This document shows, piece after piece, positions 28,467-37,950 of a stretch of DNA of 64,000 bases. Under the pieces are notes generated by a model. It was not told where the DNA came from. It made no database searches and was given only the letters and a program-made list of their open reading frames with translations. A program made the translations under genes and the position numbers. The stretch's first letter is position 1; each line of letters opens with the position of its first letter. Source of the stretch: Pedobacter faecalis (GTDB lineage Bacteria; Bacteroidota; Bacteroidia; Sphingobacteriales; Sphingobacteriaceae); contig NZ_JARXOW010000001.1 of the NCBI RefSeq assembly GCF_030182585.1, positions 1,550,001 through 1,614,000 on the forward strand, in the 5' to 3' direction.

Positions 28467-28721
28467 CTATTTTAAGCCATTAACAAACTTAGTCAGCTTA
28501 GATTTATTGTTAGCCGCTTTGTTTTTGTGAATAACATTCTTTTTGGCCAAACGATCCAACATAGATACTACTTTAGGAAGCAGCTCTAATCCTGTTTTTT
28601 TATCTTCAGCAGCACGCAACCTTTTGATAAAAGTACGGGTGGTTTTTGCCTGGTACCTGTTACGTAAACGTTTTGCTGCGTTTGCTCTAATTCTTTTTAT
28701 TGAAGACTTATGATTTGCCAT
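28467..28721 (-). CDS. rpsT: 30S ribosomal protein S20
   Basis: 84 residues, primary 16S rRNA-binding protein. The N-terminus MANHKSSIKRIRANAAKRLR and the segment NVIHKNKAANNKSKLTKFVN are diagnostic. It is monocistronic between its own promoter and terminator. Confidence 0.98.
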   Translation of the reverse strand: MANHKSSIKRIRANAAKRLRNRYQAKTTRTFIKRLRAAEDKKTGLELLPKVVSMLDRLAKKNVIHKNKAANNKSKLTKFVNGLK

Positions 28722-28781
28722 TTTTTGTTGTTAAATATTTTTTCTCAGAGCCAAGCCCCTTATTTTCGTTTTTTCGGACTG

Positions 28782-28813
28782 CAAATATAGAACTAATGTT
28801 TTTAATTTACAAA
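28782..28813 (-). promoter_or_regulatory. rpsT promoter
   Basis: On the minus strand TTTG (28813-28810), 20 nt, then TATATTTG (28789-28782) match the Bacteroidota consensus. Predicted start near 28778, leader of about 57 nt. Confidence 0.8.
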
Positions 28814-29105
28814 GTGACAAGACTTTTTTTTTATTTGTTTAAAAGCAGGCCGCAAGCTCCTTTGTACCATACAAGTTCGGGATAACGAAACGGAACTAAA
28901 GATCTGAGTCTGGGCAAACTACCACTGTGCAGCATGTCTGCTACAGGTTTGGGATAGGTTTGGTATACCCCCTTGGGTATAGCAAAGGTCATGCAAACCT
29001 ATTGCAAACATCACCCTGTGGTATACCAATAAGACACTTTCCCAGGGCTTAGTCCGCTTTTTTCTGCGCTTTACTGAGAGCGAGGTGCGAATTTGCATAA
29101 AACAT
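28814..29105. other. Non-coding stretch with phased short repeats upstream of purN
   Basis: The 432-nt gap between rpsT and purN has no convincing gene. Its middle (28945-29027) is unusually structured. AGGTTTGG recurs 11 bp apart (28945, 28956), CAAA recurs at 28983, 28994 and 29005 (11-bp steps), and GGTATACC occurs at 28962 and 29020. ATAGGTTTG (28954-28962) can pair with CAAACCTAT (28994-29002), enclosing the hairpin TATACCC-CCTT-GGGTATA (28964-28981). It could be an operator cluster, a dispersed repeat unit or a decayed gene. Nothing supports one choice. Confidence 0.45.
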
Positions 29106-29135
29106 TTTGCGCCCACGCTTAAAATCCTATTTTTG
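29106..29135 (+). promoter_or_regulatory. purN promoter
   Basis: TTTG (29106-29109), an 18-nt spacer and TATTTTTG (29128-29135) match the Bacteroidota consensus exactly. The predicted start near 29139 leaves a 15-nt leader before the ATG at 29154. Confidence 0.8.
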
Positions 29136-29153
29136 ATGCATCCAGGATAATAT

Positions 29154-29732
29154 ATGAAAAAACGCATTGCCATATTTGCTTCAGGCTCGGGTTCAAACGC
29201 CCAGAAACTGATGGAACATTTCAAAAACAGTACTGAGGTAGAGATCGCGCTTGTGCTGACCAACAACCCGGATGCTTACGTGCTGCAGCGTGCAGATAAT
29301 TTTGAAATCCCCTCGCATGTATTTGACCGCCGCGGGTTCTATGAAACCGACGAAGTAATTGATCTGCTCAGGAACCTGGATATTGACCTGATTGTGCTTG
29401 CCGGATTTCTCTGGCTTGTGCCCATCAGGCTGATCAATGAGTACGCAGGGCGGATTGTAAATATCCATCCGGCCATACTTCCTAAGTATGGTGGAAAAGG
29501 TATGTATGGCGACCATGTACACAATGCGGTAATCGCCGCGGGCGATGCTGAGGGCGGCATTACGATCCATTATGTGAACGAGAATTATGATGAGGGCGAA
29601 TACATTCACCAGGCCCGTTACAAAATAGAGCCGGGAGATACTTTGGAGATGATCAAGTTTAAGGGCCAGCAGCTTGAGCACCAGCACTATCCAAGAATCA
29701 TAGAGGGGATCGTTAAAAAGTTGAAAAAATAG
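29154..29732 (+). CDS. purN: Phosphoribosylglycinamide formyltransferase
   Basis: Transfers the formyl group of 10-formyl-THF to GAR in purine synthesis. It has 192 residues. The start MKKRIAIFASGSGSNAQKLM holds the nucleotide loop. The catalytic Asn-His is in IVNIHPAILPKYGGKGMYGD, and the Asp of the family triad falls in the GEYIHQARY-preceding segment (NENYDEGEYIHQA). It precedes purH by 73 nt on the same strand, although each has its own -7 box. Confidence 0.97.
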   Translation: MKKRIAIFASGSGSNAQKLMEHFKNSTEVEIALVLTNNPDAYVLQRADNFEIPSHVFDRRGFYETDEVIDLLRNLDIDLIVLAGFLWLVPIRLINEYAGRIVNIHPAILPKYGGKGMYGDHVHNAVIAAGDAEGGITIHYVNENYDEGEYIHQARYKIEPGDTLEMIKFKGQQLEHQHYPRIIEGIVKKLKK

Positions 29733-29777
29733 CTGCACTTTATCCTTCAGCCTATTCAATTATCGGTTTAAAAATCT

Positions 29778-29785
29778 TATTTTTG
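29778..29785 (+). promoter_or_regulatory. purH promoter -7 element
   Basis: TATTTTTG lies 20 nt before the purH ATG. No clear TTTG is at -33, so it may be weak or an extra promoter within a purN-purH transcript. Confidence 0.5.
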
Positions 29786-29805
29786 CGGCTCAAAATTTTT
29801 CGCTG

Positions 29806-31332
29806 ATGAGTCAATCGATAAAGATCAAAAACGCTTTAATTTCAGTTTATTATAAGGATGGCCTCGAACCGCTGGTTCGCTTACTGGCCAGCCAGGATGT
29901 ACAGTTGTTTTCTACAGGTGGTACCGAACAGTTCATTAAGGACCTGGGGCTGCCGGTTACCGCTGTTGAGGACCTTACAGGTTATCCTTCTATCCTGGGC
30001 GGACGTGTTAAGACCTTGCATCCTAAGGTTTTCGGCGGGATTCTTAACCGCAGGGACCTGACTTCCGATCAGGAGCAGATTGCACAGTACGAGATTCCGG
30101 AAATTGACCTGGTGATTGTAGATCTTTATCCTTTTGAAGAAACGCTTAAAGCGGGCGGCTCTGAAGCTGAGATTATTGAGAAGATTGACATTGGTGGTAT
30201 CTCCCTGATTCGGGCTGCCGCCAAGAACTTTAACGACGTGGTGATCCTGGCCTCTAAAGATGATTACGGCGTGTTACAGCAACAGCTGGAAACACAAAAC
30301 GGCGAAACCACCCTCGAGCAGCGTAAAGCTTATGCAAAGAAAGCCTTCCATACTTCATCAAATTACGACACGGCTATATTTAACTACTTCAACAGCGAAG
30401 ATCCGCTGACGGTATTTAAGCATAGTATTGGGCAGTCTCAAACCCTCAGGTATGGCGAAAACCCGCACCAGCAGGGGGTTTATTATGGCGACCTTGATGC
30501 GATGTTTACCAAACTGAACGGCAAGGAGCTTTCTTATAACAACCTGGTTGATGTAGATGCGGCGGTTGCCCTGATCGATGAATTTGAGGCGCCTACCTTT
30601 GCTATCCTTAAACATACCAATGCTTGTGGTGTAGCTTCTAAGCCGACCATTCTGGAGGCCTGGAACGTAGCGCTGGCCTGCGATCCGGTTTCGGCTTTTG
30701 GCGGGGTACTAATTGCCAACCGTGAAATAGACCTGGATACGGCAACAGAGATCAACAAGCTGTTTTTTGAAGTGCTTATTGCTCCTTCCTATGCACCGGA
30801 AGCAGTTGAGCTTTTCCGCGGTAAGAAAAACCGTGTTATTTTGCAGCGTAATGAAGTGGAGCTGAGCAAAAGGCAGTTCAAGACTTTACTTAATGGTGTC
30901 ATTGAACAGGATAAGGACCTGATTATTGAAGGCCCTGAGCAGATGACTGCGGTAACGGAGAAAAAGCCTACGGAACAGGAACTGAAAGACCTGCACTTTG
31001 CCAATAAAATTGTAAAACATACCAAGTCTAACACCATCGTGTTTGTTAAAAATGATCAGCTGATCTCGAGCGGTGTGGGGCAGACTTCGCGTGTTGACGC
31101 ATTAAAACAGGCGGTTGTGAAGGCGGAATCCTTTAACTTTAGTCTGCAGGGCGCTGTAATGGCTTCGGATGCGTTTTTCCCGTTCCCAGACTGCGTGGAA
31201 CTTGCTGCTGAAGCAGGAATTACTGCTGTCTTACAGCCAGGTGGATCTATAAAAGACGCTGATTCTGTTAAGATGGCAAACGATAAGGGAATTGCCATGG
31301 TAACGACCGGAATCAGACACTTTAAACACTAA
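29806..31332 (+). CDS. purH: Bifunctional AICAR transformylase / IMP cyclohydrolase
   Basis: Catalyses the last two steps to IMP. It has 508 residues. The N-terminal IMP cyclohydrolase (MGS-like) domain, about residues 1-150, has STGGTEQFIKDLGLPVTAVE and GGRVKTLHPKVFGGIL. The C-terminal transformylase domain has LRYGENPHQQGVYYGD, the KHTNACGVA segment with the catalytic Lys-His, and SDAFFPFPDCVELAAEAGI. It lies directly after purN and before mreB. Confidence 0.97.
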   Translation: MSQSIKIKNALISVYYKDGLEPLVRLLASQDVQLFSTGGTEQFIKDLGLPVTAVEDLTGYPSILGGRVKTLHPKVFGGILNRRDLTSDQEQIAQYEIPEIDLVIVDLYPFEETLKAGGSEAEIIEKIDIGGISLIRAAAKNFNDVVILASKDDYGVLQQQLETQNGETTLEQRKAYAKKAFHTSSNYDTAIFNYFNSEDPLTVFKHSIGQSQTLRYGENPHQQGVYYGDLDAMFTKLNGKELSYNNLVDVDAAVALIDEFEAPTFAILKHTNACGVASKPTILEAWNVALACDPVSAFGGVLIANREIDLDTATEINKLFFEVLIAPSYAPEAVELFRGKKNRVILQRNEVELSKRQFKTLLNGVIEQDKDLIIEGPEQMTAVTEKKPTEQELKDLHFANKIVKHTKSNTIVFVKNDQLISSGVGQTSRVDALKQAVVKAESFNFSLQGAVMASDAFFPFPDCVELAAEAGITAVLQPGGSIKDADSVKMANDKGIAMVTTGIRHFKH

Positions 31333-31419
31333 TTATTTGTCTGCGAATACAATAAAAAGATGTAGTTTTACATTAATATAGTACTCGAAATATTAATATT
31401 TTAAAACGTTACCTGATAA

Positions 31420-32442
31420 ATGGGTTTATTCAATTGGTTCACACAGGAGGTTGCTATTGATCTTGGCACGGCAAACACCCTGATTATACATAATGACAAG
31501 GTAGTGGTTGATGAACCTTCAATCGTTGCTTTCGACAGACAAACAAATAAAATTATCGCCATTGGCAGGCAGGCCATGCAAATGGAGGGTAAGACCCACG
31601 ATAATATTCGTACCGTCAGACCGCTTAAGGATGGTGTAATTGCCGACTTTAATGCTGCTGAGGCCATGATTAAAGGAATGATCCGCATGCTGAACGGTGG
31701 GAAGGGCTGGATGTTCCCTTCGCTAAGGATGGTGATCTGTATTCCTTCCGGCATTACGGAAGTGGAGAAACGTGCGGTGCGCGATTCGGCGGAAATTGCC
31801 GGAGCAAAGGAAGTTTACCTGATCCATGAGCCGATGGCGGCAGCGGTAGGTATCGGGATCGATGTGGAAGAGCCAATGGGTAACATGATCATCGATATAG
31901 GCGGTGGTACTACAGAAATTGCGGTTATTGCGTTATCTGGTATTGTGTGCGACCAGTCGATACGTGTGGCGGGTGATAATTTTGACTCGGATATTGTTAA
32001 CTACATCCGCCGTCAGCATAATATCATGATCGGCGACCGTACGGCAGAGAAGATCAAAATTGAAGTTGGTGCGGCTTTGCCGGAGCTTCAGGATCCGCCT
32101 TCTGATTTTGCGGTGCAGGGCAGGGACCTTATGACAGGTGTGCCTAAACAGATCACGGTATCGTATACAGAGATTGCCCACTGCCTGGATAAATCTATAT
32201 CGAAGATAGAAGAAGCAATATTAAAGGCGCTTGAAATTACGCCGCCGGAGCTTTCGGCGGATATTTACCAGACGGGTATTTACCTGACCGGCGGTGGTGC
32301 TTTGCTTCGCGGTTTGGATAAGCGGGTTGCAGCTAAGACTAAACTTCCTGTTCACGTGGCGGAAGATCCGCTTCGTGCCGTAGTAAGAGGTACTGGTATA
32401 GCCCTTAAAAATATTGGCGGTTATAAGTTTTTGATGCAATAA
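31420..32442 (+). CDS. mreB: Rod shape-determining protein MreB
   Basis: Actin-like ATPase that guides the elongasome along the inner membrane. It has 340 residues. The phosphate-1 loop is VAIDLGTANTLI, phosphate-2 is MIIDIGGGTTEIAVIAL, and the adenosine motif is YLTGGGALLRGLD. The N-terminus MGLFNWFTQE fits the membrane-binding amphipathic end of this family. It opens the mreBCD-mrdA-rodA operon with only 17 nt to mreC. Confidence 0.98.
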   Translation: MGLFNWFTQEVAIDLGTANTLIIHNDKVVVDEPSIVAFDRQTNKIIAIGRQAMQMEGKTHDNIRTVRPLKDGVIADFNAAEAMIKGMIRMLNGGKGWMFPSLRMVICIPSGITEVEKRAVRDSAEIAGAKEVYLIHEPMAAAVGIGIDVEEPMGNMIIDIGGGTTEIAVIALSGIVCDQSIRVAGDNFDSDIVNYIRRQHNIMIGDRTAEKIKIEVGAALPELQDPPSDFAVQGRDLMTGVPKQITVSYTEIAHCLDKSISKIEEAILKALEITPPELSADIYQTGIYLTGGGALLRGLDKRVAAKTKLPVHVAEDPLRAVVRGTGIALKNIGGYKFLMQ

Positions 32443-32459
32443 GCAAATAACGGTGACGG

Positions 32460-33299
32460 ATGCGTAACCTTTGGATTTTCATCAGCAGATACAACGCATT
32501 CTTCCTGTTTATTATTTTTTTTGTCATCGGTCTTATCCTTACGGTTAAAAACAACGCTTATCAGCGTGGCGTAACGATCAATTCTACCAACGAGATTGTC
32601 GGGAAAACCTACGAGAATCTGAATGTACTCAGAAAGTATCTTAATCTGGGCGCTGTAAATGATAGTCTGGCAGCGGAAAATGCGAAGCTGAAAACGGAAA
32701 TCCTTGCGTTAAAACTGGTGGATACCGCTAAGGCAGTGACCGTAAAAGACACGGCTGGCGTACCTCAGTACACCTATCTGGCTGCGCGGGTCATCAAAAA
32801 CTCTATCACGCTTCGGAACAATATGATCACGATAAACCGGGGGCGTGCAGACGGCATTGCAGAGGGTATGCCCGTGGCTTCGCCCACTACGGGGGTGGTT
32901 GGATATATCCGTGATGTGTCGGAACACCTGGCCACCATACAATCGCTGCTGCATCAGAAAACTTTTATCAGTGTAAGCGTTAAAAGAAACAAGGCGGTGG
33001 GCTCGCTGGTGTGGGGCGACAGAAACTTTGACTATCGGACGGCTGTTATCAGGGATATCCCGAACCACTTCAAACTGACGCTGAAGGATACGATCGTGAC
33101 TTCGAGTTATTCTGCTTTTCCGGCAGGTATACCGGTGGGACAGGTGATTAACACGGGAATTGCCAGTGGGGGTAATTTTATGACCATCGGCATCAGGCTG
33201 TTTAACGATTTCAGCACGCTGCAATATGTGTATGTGATTACGGATAAGTATGCCGCTGAACAAAAGGAACTAGAAGCTAAAACACCGGATGAACAGTAA
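32460..33299 (+). CDS. mreC: Rod shape-determining protein MreC
   Basis: Periplasmic scaffold that activates PBP2. It has 279 residues. One N-terminal transmembrane helix (AFFLFIIFFVIGLILTV) is followed by a coiled coil (about residues 60-85) and the beta-barrel core with VIKNSITLRNNMITINRGRA and GMPVASPTTGVVGYIRDVSE. The stop overlaps the mreD start by 11 nt. Confidence 0.95.
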   Translation: MRNLWIFISRYNAFFLFIIFFVIGLILTVKNNAYQRGVTINSTNEIVGKTYENLNVLRKYLNLGAVNDSLAAENAKLKTEILALKLVDTAKAVTVKDTAGVPQYTYLAARVIKNSITLRNNMITINRGRADGIAEGMPVASPTTGVVGYIRDVSEHLATIQSLLHQKTFISVSVKRNKAVGSLVWGDRNFDYRTAVIRDIPNHFKLTLKDTIVTSSYSAFPAGIPVGQVINTGIASGGNFMTIGIRLFNDFSTLQYVYVITDKYAAEQKELEAKTPDEQ

Positions 33300-33804
33300 G
33301 CTTATATTGGTGAACATAGTAAGGTGGGTTGTGCTTATACTGGTACAGATCCTGTTTTTGCGCAACATGGGTTTTTATAACCTGGCCAACCCTTTTCTAT
33401 ATATTCTGATTCTGCTGCTTCTGCCTTTCGGAATTCCCAATTTGCTTTTGTACCTCCTGGCCTTTCTGACGGGTCTCACACTGGATGCTTTCTATGACAC
33501 CCTGGGCGTGCATGCGGCGGCCTGTGTGATGCTGGCTTTTGTACGCATCCTGTTTATTTCTGTGACAGTGAGCCGGGACGGTTTTGACGAGCCTGAGCCT
33601 ACGCTGGGCAATATGGGCTTTAAATGGTTTATACTGTACGCATTCTTTTGTGTATTTTCACACCATCTGGTTTTTTTTATACTGGAAACCTTCAGGTTTA
33701 CGGAGTTTTCGTACACGCTGTTCAGGTGCCTGCTGAGTGGCCTGCTTACGTTGTTCCTGGTGGTGTTGGTAGAGTTTCTATTTTATAACAGGAAAGCACG
33801 CTGA
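33289..33804 (+). CDS. mreD: Rod shape-determining protein MreD
   Basis: 171 residues with about five transmembrane helices (for example VVLILVQILFLRNMGFYNLA and LLPFGIPNLLLYLLAFLTGL). The family is weakly conserved and is assigned mainly from position between mreC and mrdA and from its topology. It overlaps mreC by 11 nt at its start and shares one base (TGATG) with the mrdA start. Confidence 0.9.
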   Translation: MNSKLILVNIVRWVVLILVQILFLRNMGFYNLANPFLYILILLLLPFGIPNLLLYLLAFLTGLTLDAFYDTLGVHAAACVMLAFVRILFISVTVSRDGFDEPEPTLGNMGFKWFILYAFFCVFSHHLVFFILETFRFTEFSYTLFRCLLSGLLTLFLVVLVEFLFYNRKAR

Positions 33805-35708
33805 TGAACAATCAGAATCTGTTTAACCGAAAATATGTTGTTCAGGGCCTCTTCATATTGATGGGCCTGATTTTGCTGAGCACGCTTTTCTATATGCAGG
33901 TATATAGTGATAAGTATTTCCTCTCGGCCGAGAGCAACGTGCTTCGGAAGATTTATACTTTCCCGGCCAGGGGGGTTATTCTGGACCGCAATGAGAAGAT
34001 CCTGGTGCAGAATGAGCCGGTATACGATCTTATGGCTATACCTAATGACGTCAAGCCTTTTGATACCCTGGCGCTTTGCCGCATTATTGGCGTGGATACG
34101 GCCAGGTTTGGCCGGAACTTCAGGAAGACCAGGCGCCTGTCAAGATACCAGCCGGGAAGTATTGAAAAGCAGCTTTCGGTGGAAATATATCAGGCTTTGT
34201 CTGAACAGCTCTCCAGGTTTCCGGGCTTCTTTGTGCAGAGCCGAACCATCCGGCAGTACCCGGACAGCATTGCCAGTCACTTCCTCGGTTATACGAAAGA
34301 GGTAACACCTAAGGAGATTGAGACCTCGCAGGGCTACTACCGCTCGGGCGATTACATCGGTAAGTCGGGCGTCGAAAAATCTTACGAGCATGTGCTCCGG
34401 GGCGAACGCGGGGTGGTGAACATGCTCTACGATGTACACAATGTTCCGCAGGGAAGCTATGCGGAGGGTAAGTTTGACACCGCAGCGGTATCTGGTGAGC
34501 AACTGATCTCTTCGCTGGACAAGAGTCTGCAAAAACTTGGTGAAGAGCTGATGCAAAATAAAATTGGCAGCATTGTAGCCATTGAACCGGCTACAGGGGA
34601 GATTTTGGCCTTTGTAAGCAGTCCGGGTTACGACCCCAACCTGATGGTAGGCAGGCAATCGGGCAACAACTACATGGAGCTATTAAAAAATCCGCACCGG
34701 GTGTTCAACAACAGGCCAATCAGGGGTTATTACTCACCCGGATCGGCGTTTAAGCCGCTGAATGCGTTAATTGGTCTGCAGGAAGGCGTTATGGACCCGA
34801 ATACCACGTTTTTTTGTCCGCACTATTTTCAAGCGGGGAGTCACCGGCTTAAATGTGAGCACTATGACGGTCCTGTGGCCCTGCGCATGGCGCTGGCCCG
34901 CTCGTGCAACACTTATGCCTGCTACGTTTTCCAGAGACAGCTGACGCAGCGGAAATATAAGAACCAGCGGATTGCTTATGACGATTGGCGCAAGAAAGTC
35001 ATGTTATGGGGGCTTGGCGACAGTCTGGGGGTCGACTTGCCCGGGGAGCGCACCGGACGCTTGTACGATGCGGCTTATTATTCGGGTAAGTACAGCAAAT
35101 ACTGGGGCTATTCTACAGTTATTTCGCTGGCGGTGGGCCAGGGGGAGATGGACGCCACGCCACTGCAAATGGCAAATATTATGGCAGCAATTGCCAATCG
35201 GGGGTACTTTATCAAGCCCCACCTGATCAAGGGTATCGGTAAGAACAGGGTGATCAATAAAGAATACGTGAAGAAAAACTACGTCGGCGTAGATGCTCGG
35301 CATTTTGAGCCGGTGATAGACGGTATGCAGGATGCGGTGAATGCGTCGTGGGGCACGGCTATCGGATCCAGAATTGACGACATCGTGATGTGCGGAAAGA
35401 CGGGAACAGTACAAAACCCAAGAGGTAAAAACCACTCGGTATTTATCGGCTTTGCGCCGAGAGACAATCCTAAAATTGCCATTGCCGTAATTGTAGAGAA
35501 TGCGGGCTACGGGAGCAAGTACGCCGCTCCTATTGCGAGTTATATCACAGAAAAATATATTAAAGGTACCATTGCGGGCAGGCGTGCCGGCGACGTAGAG
35601 GCGATGAAGAAGGAAGTAGTCATGCCAGATCCGCCGAAACCTAAAGTTAAAAAGGTAGCCCCCGCCCCGGATACACTGAAACAGCAAATAGCATCTATCC
35701 AGCGATGA
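33804..35708 (+). CDS. mrdA: Penicillin-binding protein 2
   Basis: Class B transpeptidase of the elongasome. It has 634 residues. The N-terminal membrane helix (VQGLFILMGLILLSTLFYMQ) is followed by the dimerisation/pedestal domain (GVILDRNEKILVQNEPVYD). The transpeptidase motifs are SAFK (in YYSPGSAFKPLNALIG), SCN (ALARSCNTYACYV) and KTG (MCGKTGTVQNPRG). A Lys/Pro-rich tail (KPKVKKVAPAP) follows. It overlaps rodA by ATGA, so coupling with its SEDS partner is tight. Confidence 0.97.
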   Translation: MNNQNLFNRKYVVQGLFILMGLILLSTLFYMQVYSDKYFLSAESNVLRKIYTFPARGVILDRNEKILVQNEPVYDLMAIPNDVKPFDTLALCRIIGVDTARFGRNFRKTRRLSRYQPGSIEKQLSVEIYQALSEQLSRFPGFFVQSRTIRQYPDSIASHFLGYTKEVTPKEIETSQGYYRSGDYIGKSGVEKSYEHVLRGERGVVNMLYDVHNVPQGSYAEGKFDTAAVSGEQLISSLDKSLQKLGEELMQNKIGSIVAIEPATGEILAFVSSPGYDPNLMVGRQSGNNYMELLKNPHRVFNNRPIRGYYSPGSAFKPLNALIGLQEGVMDPNTTFFCPHYFQAGSHRLKCEHYDGPVALRMALARSCNTYACYVFQRQLTQRKYKNQRIAYDDWRKKVMLWGLGDSLGVDLPGERTGRLYDAAYYSGKYSKYWGYSTVISLAVGQGEMDATPLQMANIMAAIANRGYFIKPHLIKGIGKNRVINKEYVKKNYVGVDARHFEPVIDGMQDAVNASWGTAIGSRIDDIVMCGKTGTVQNPRGKNHSVFIGFAPRDNPKIAIAVIVENAGYGSKYAAPIASYITEKYIKGTIAGRRAGDVEAMKKEVVMPDPPKPKVKKVAPAPDTLKQQIASIQR

Positions 35709-36973
35709 GTTATAATCAGGGAAACAGGTTCTTTTTTAATGTGGACTGGGTAACGATCCTGATCTACATAGCGCTGTGCAGCATCGGCTTTGTAAATATC
35801 TATGCCTCCATTTTTACCGCGACTGACGACCCGGGGATTTTTAACTTCAGTACAAATTATGGCAAGCAGCTTATTTTTATCATAAGCGGCCTGCTTATAG
35901 GCTTTTCGATATTGCTTCTGGATGCAAAATTCTTCAGCATATTCTCGCCCATCATATATGGCCTAACCTTACTGTTGCTTGTGGTGGTGTTGCTGATCGG
36001 GCGTAATGTTGGTGGCAACCAAGCCTGGATCGCTCTGGGAAGCTTCAGACTGCAGCCTTCGGAGCTGGCGAAGTTTGGCACGGCACTATTGCTGGCCCGT
36101 TACGTGAGTACGTTTAATCCTAAATTTTCCGACTTTAAGTCGATATTTTTTGCCGGCGTGATCATCCTGCTGCCTTTGATACTCATACTGCTGCAGCCCG
36201 ACGCCGGATCGGCCCTGGTGTTTCTGTCTTTTATGTTTCCGCTTTACCGCGAGGGCTTATCTGGCTACTTTTTGCTCATCTTCCTGGGTATGATTGTGCT
36301 GTTTGTGGCAGACTTCCTTGTCCCGATGAATGTGTTGATACCGGTTATACTGGTGGTAGGAAGCCTTTTTGTATATACTTACCGGAGAAAACAGAAGGCC
36401 ATGTTTTCGGCTATCATCGTGACGGTAGTTGCGATAGCCTACCTGTTTGTGGTAAAACTGGCCTACGAAAAGGTTCTTAAACAGCATCAGCGCACACGGA
36501 TTGAGATCATGCTGGGCTTGAAGACCGACCCCAAGGGTGTGGGCTACAATGTGATTCAATCTAAGATCGCGATAGGTTCCGGACAGTTGACCGGACGCGG
36601 CTTTAAACAGGGTACGCAGACGAAGTATGGCTACGTACCGGAGCAAAGTACCGACTTTATTTTCTCTACCATAGGTGAGGAATGGGGCTTTGCCGGTTGT
36701 TTTGTTGTGATCGGGCTGTTTACTTTCCTGCTGCTCCGGATCATTAACCTTGCAGAGCGTCAGCGCTCGAGCTTTTCGCGGGTATACGGTTACTGTGTGG
36801 CAAGCATACTCTTCTTCCACGTATTCATCAATATTGGCATGACGATAGGGATAGTGCCCGTAATAGGCATTCCTCTCCCATTCATCAGCTACGGCGGATC
36901 ATCGCTTTGGAGCTTCACCGTGTTGTTGTTTATTTTCCTTAAGCTTGACGCGAACCGGATGGGCTTTATTTAA
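35705..36973 (+). CDS. rodA: Peptidoglycan polymerase RodA (SEDS family)
   Basis: Glycosyltransferase that polymerises lipid II together with PBP2. It has 422 residues and about ten transmembrane helices. The SEDS motif LLQPDAGSALVFLSFMF carries the functionally important Asp region. RGFKQGTQTKYGYVPEQSTD and the end VPVIGIPLPFISYGGSSLW are diagnostic. It is the last gene of the shape operon and is convergent with the next gene, with 6 nt between the stop codons. Confidence 0.97.
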   Translation: MSYNQGNRFFFNVDWVTILIYIALCSIGFVNIYASIFTATDDPGIFNFSTNYGKQLIFIISGLLIGFSILLLDAKFFSIFSPIIYGLTLLLLVVVLLIGRNVGGNQAWIALGSFRLQPSELAKFGTALLLARYVSTFNPKFSDFKSIFFAGVIILLPLILILLQPDAGSALVFLSFMFPLYREGLSGYFLLIFLGMIVLFVADFLVPMNVLIPVILVVGSLFVYTYRRKQKAMFSAIIVTVVAIAYLFVVKLAYEKVLKQHQRTRIEIMLGLKTDPKGVGYNVIQSKIAIGSGQLTGRGFKQGTQTKYGYVPEQSTDFIFSTIGEEWGFAGCFVVIGLFTFLLLRIINLAERQRSSFSRVYGYCVASILFFHVFINIGMTIGIVPVIGIPLPFISYGGSSLWSFTVLLFIFLKLDANRMGFI

Positions 36974-36979
36974 TCACAC

Positions 36980-37867
36980 TTATCCTTTGGGAAAACGCTG
37001 ATTCAGGAGCTCATAAAACTTATCGACGGTTGATTGCTTGGCCTGCCAGTTGTTCTTTTCAGCGTAGTTTTTCCGGAGAAAGGTGTCGGCCGTTTCAAAG
37101 TCCGGCATTTTGTTGATCAAGTCTATGGCCTCAGAGTACGCGAGATTGTAGCCGTTGAAGAGATCCTTAATGTACAGCAGCTTCTCGTTAAGTGTAATAG
37201 CCTTTTTCAGATCCTGCACAGCAGGTTTAGCCAGTTCATCGCGCTCGTTCTCCGCCTTTGCAGATCTTGCCGACAACAGGTCGTTCAAAGTAGGTGCAGG
37301 AGTAACGATCTTCTCTTCCGGCTTATCCGGAACAAGGTGCGTTACGGGTTCAGGTATCTGCTTTTCTTCAGGCTTATCGGCTACGAGCGGGGCACGATAC
37401 TCCTGTATGGGTGCAACTTCCTCATGATGTTCTGGTTTTGGTTGCTCAGTAACTTCGCTTTCGCCCGGTTCTCGTCTGTCGGTCATCACAAACTCAAAGG
37501 TTGCGGCCGGCTCTTCAGCTACAAATTTAACAAGCTCTTCCGGGCGCTCAAAAAAAGCATAGTCTTTCGGCGCTTCGGTGGGGTGACCAGGCTCCAGCGG
37601 CTCGTCAATAACTGGGACACGCTCTGGCTCCTGTATCACTTCCGCTATTTCAGGCTCTGCCCTCTCCGCAAGTTGCTTTACTGGTTTGTTGTGATTAAGC
37701 TTTCTGACGATCTGCACATGGTCTGACAAAAAATCTGCGTTGGCCAGAAACAGTTCCAGTTCGAGTTCATTGAGCTGTTCGGGATTTTGTGCTAAAAACT
37801 CATATTGATCCTGGAGTTCATTCAGTATTCCTCCTATTTTCCTGAAGATATCGGTCTGGTTCATCAT
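36980..37867 (-). CDS. Unknown acidic protein with conserved C-terminal helical domain
   Basis: 295 residues from the ATG at 37867 (a TTG at 37873 is in frame but lies in the -7 box). No family was recognised. The N-terminal part (about 1-65) is helical, the middle (about 70-215) is Glu/Pro-rich and low-complexity with a near repeat (VADKPEEK and VPDKPEEK), and the last 80 residues are helical and less biased (ITLNEKLLYIKDLFNGYNLA, DLINKMPDFETADTFLRKNY). No signal peptide or membrane helix is seen, so it is probably cytoplasmic. A TACTTTTG box (37878-37871) ends 3 nt before the ATG, suggesting a leaderless mRNA. Confidence 0.75.
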   Translation of the reverse strand: MMNQTDIFRKIGGILNELQDQYEFLAQNPEQLNELELELFLANADFLSDHVQIVRKLNHNKPVKQLAERAEPEIAEVIQEPERVPVIDEPLEPGHPTEAPKDYAFFERPEELVKFVAEEPAATFEFVMTDRREPGESEVTEQPKPEHHEEVAPIQEYRAPLVADKPEEKQIPEPVTHLVPDKPEEKIVTPAPTLNDLLSARSAKAENERDELAKPAVQDLKKAITLNEKLLYIKDLFNGYNLAYSEAIDLINKMPDFETADTFLRKNYAEKNNWQAKQSTVDKFYELLNQRFPKG

Positions 37868-37950
37868 ATTCAAAAGTACTACAAAATTATGATATTCACC
37901 TTTGCCCGCAGCAAAAGCAATACCATAACAGAAGGCCCGAAGTGATATGC

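Noticed and set aside
28831-28992. 53-residue minus-strand frame (ends VWYKGACGLLLNK) in the same gap
   Set aside because: It looks protein-like in its second half but lacks a promoter or start signal and crosses the phased repeats; it could be a gene remnant but cannot be supported as a gene.
28919-29266. 115-residue minus-strand frame in the rpsT-purN gap
   Set aside because: It overlaps the purN promoter and first codons, has atypical composition and no domain.
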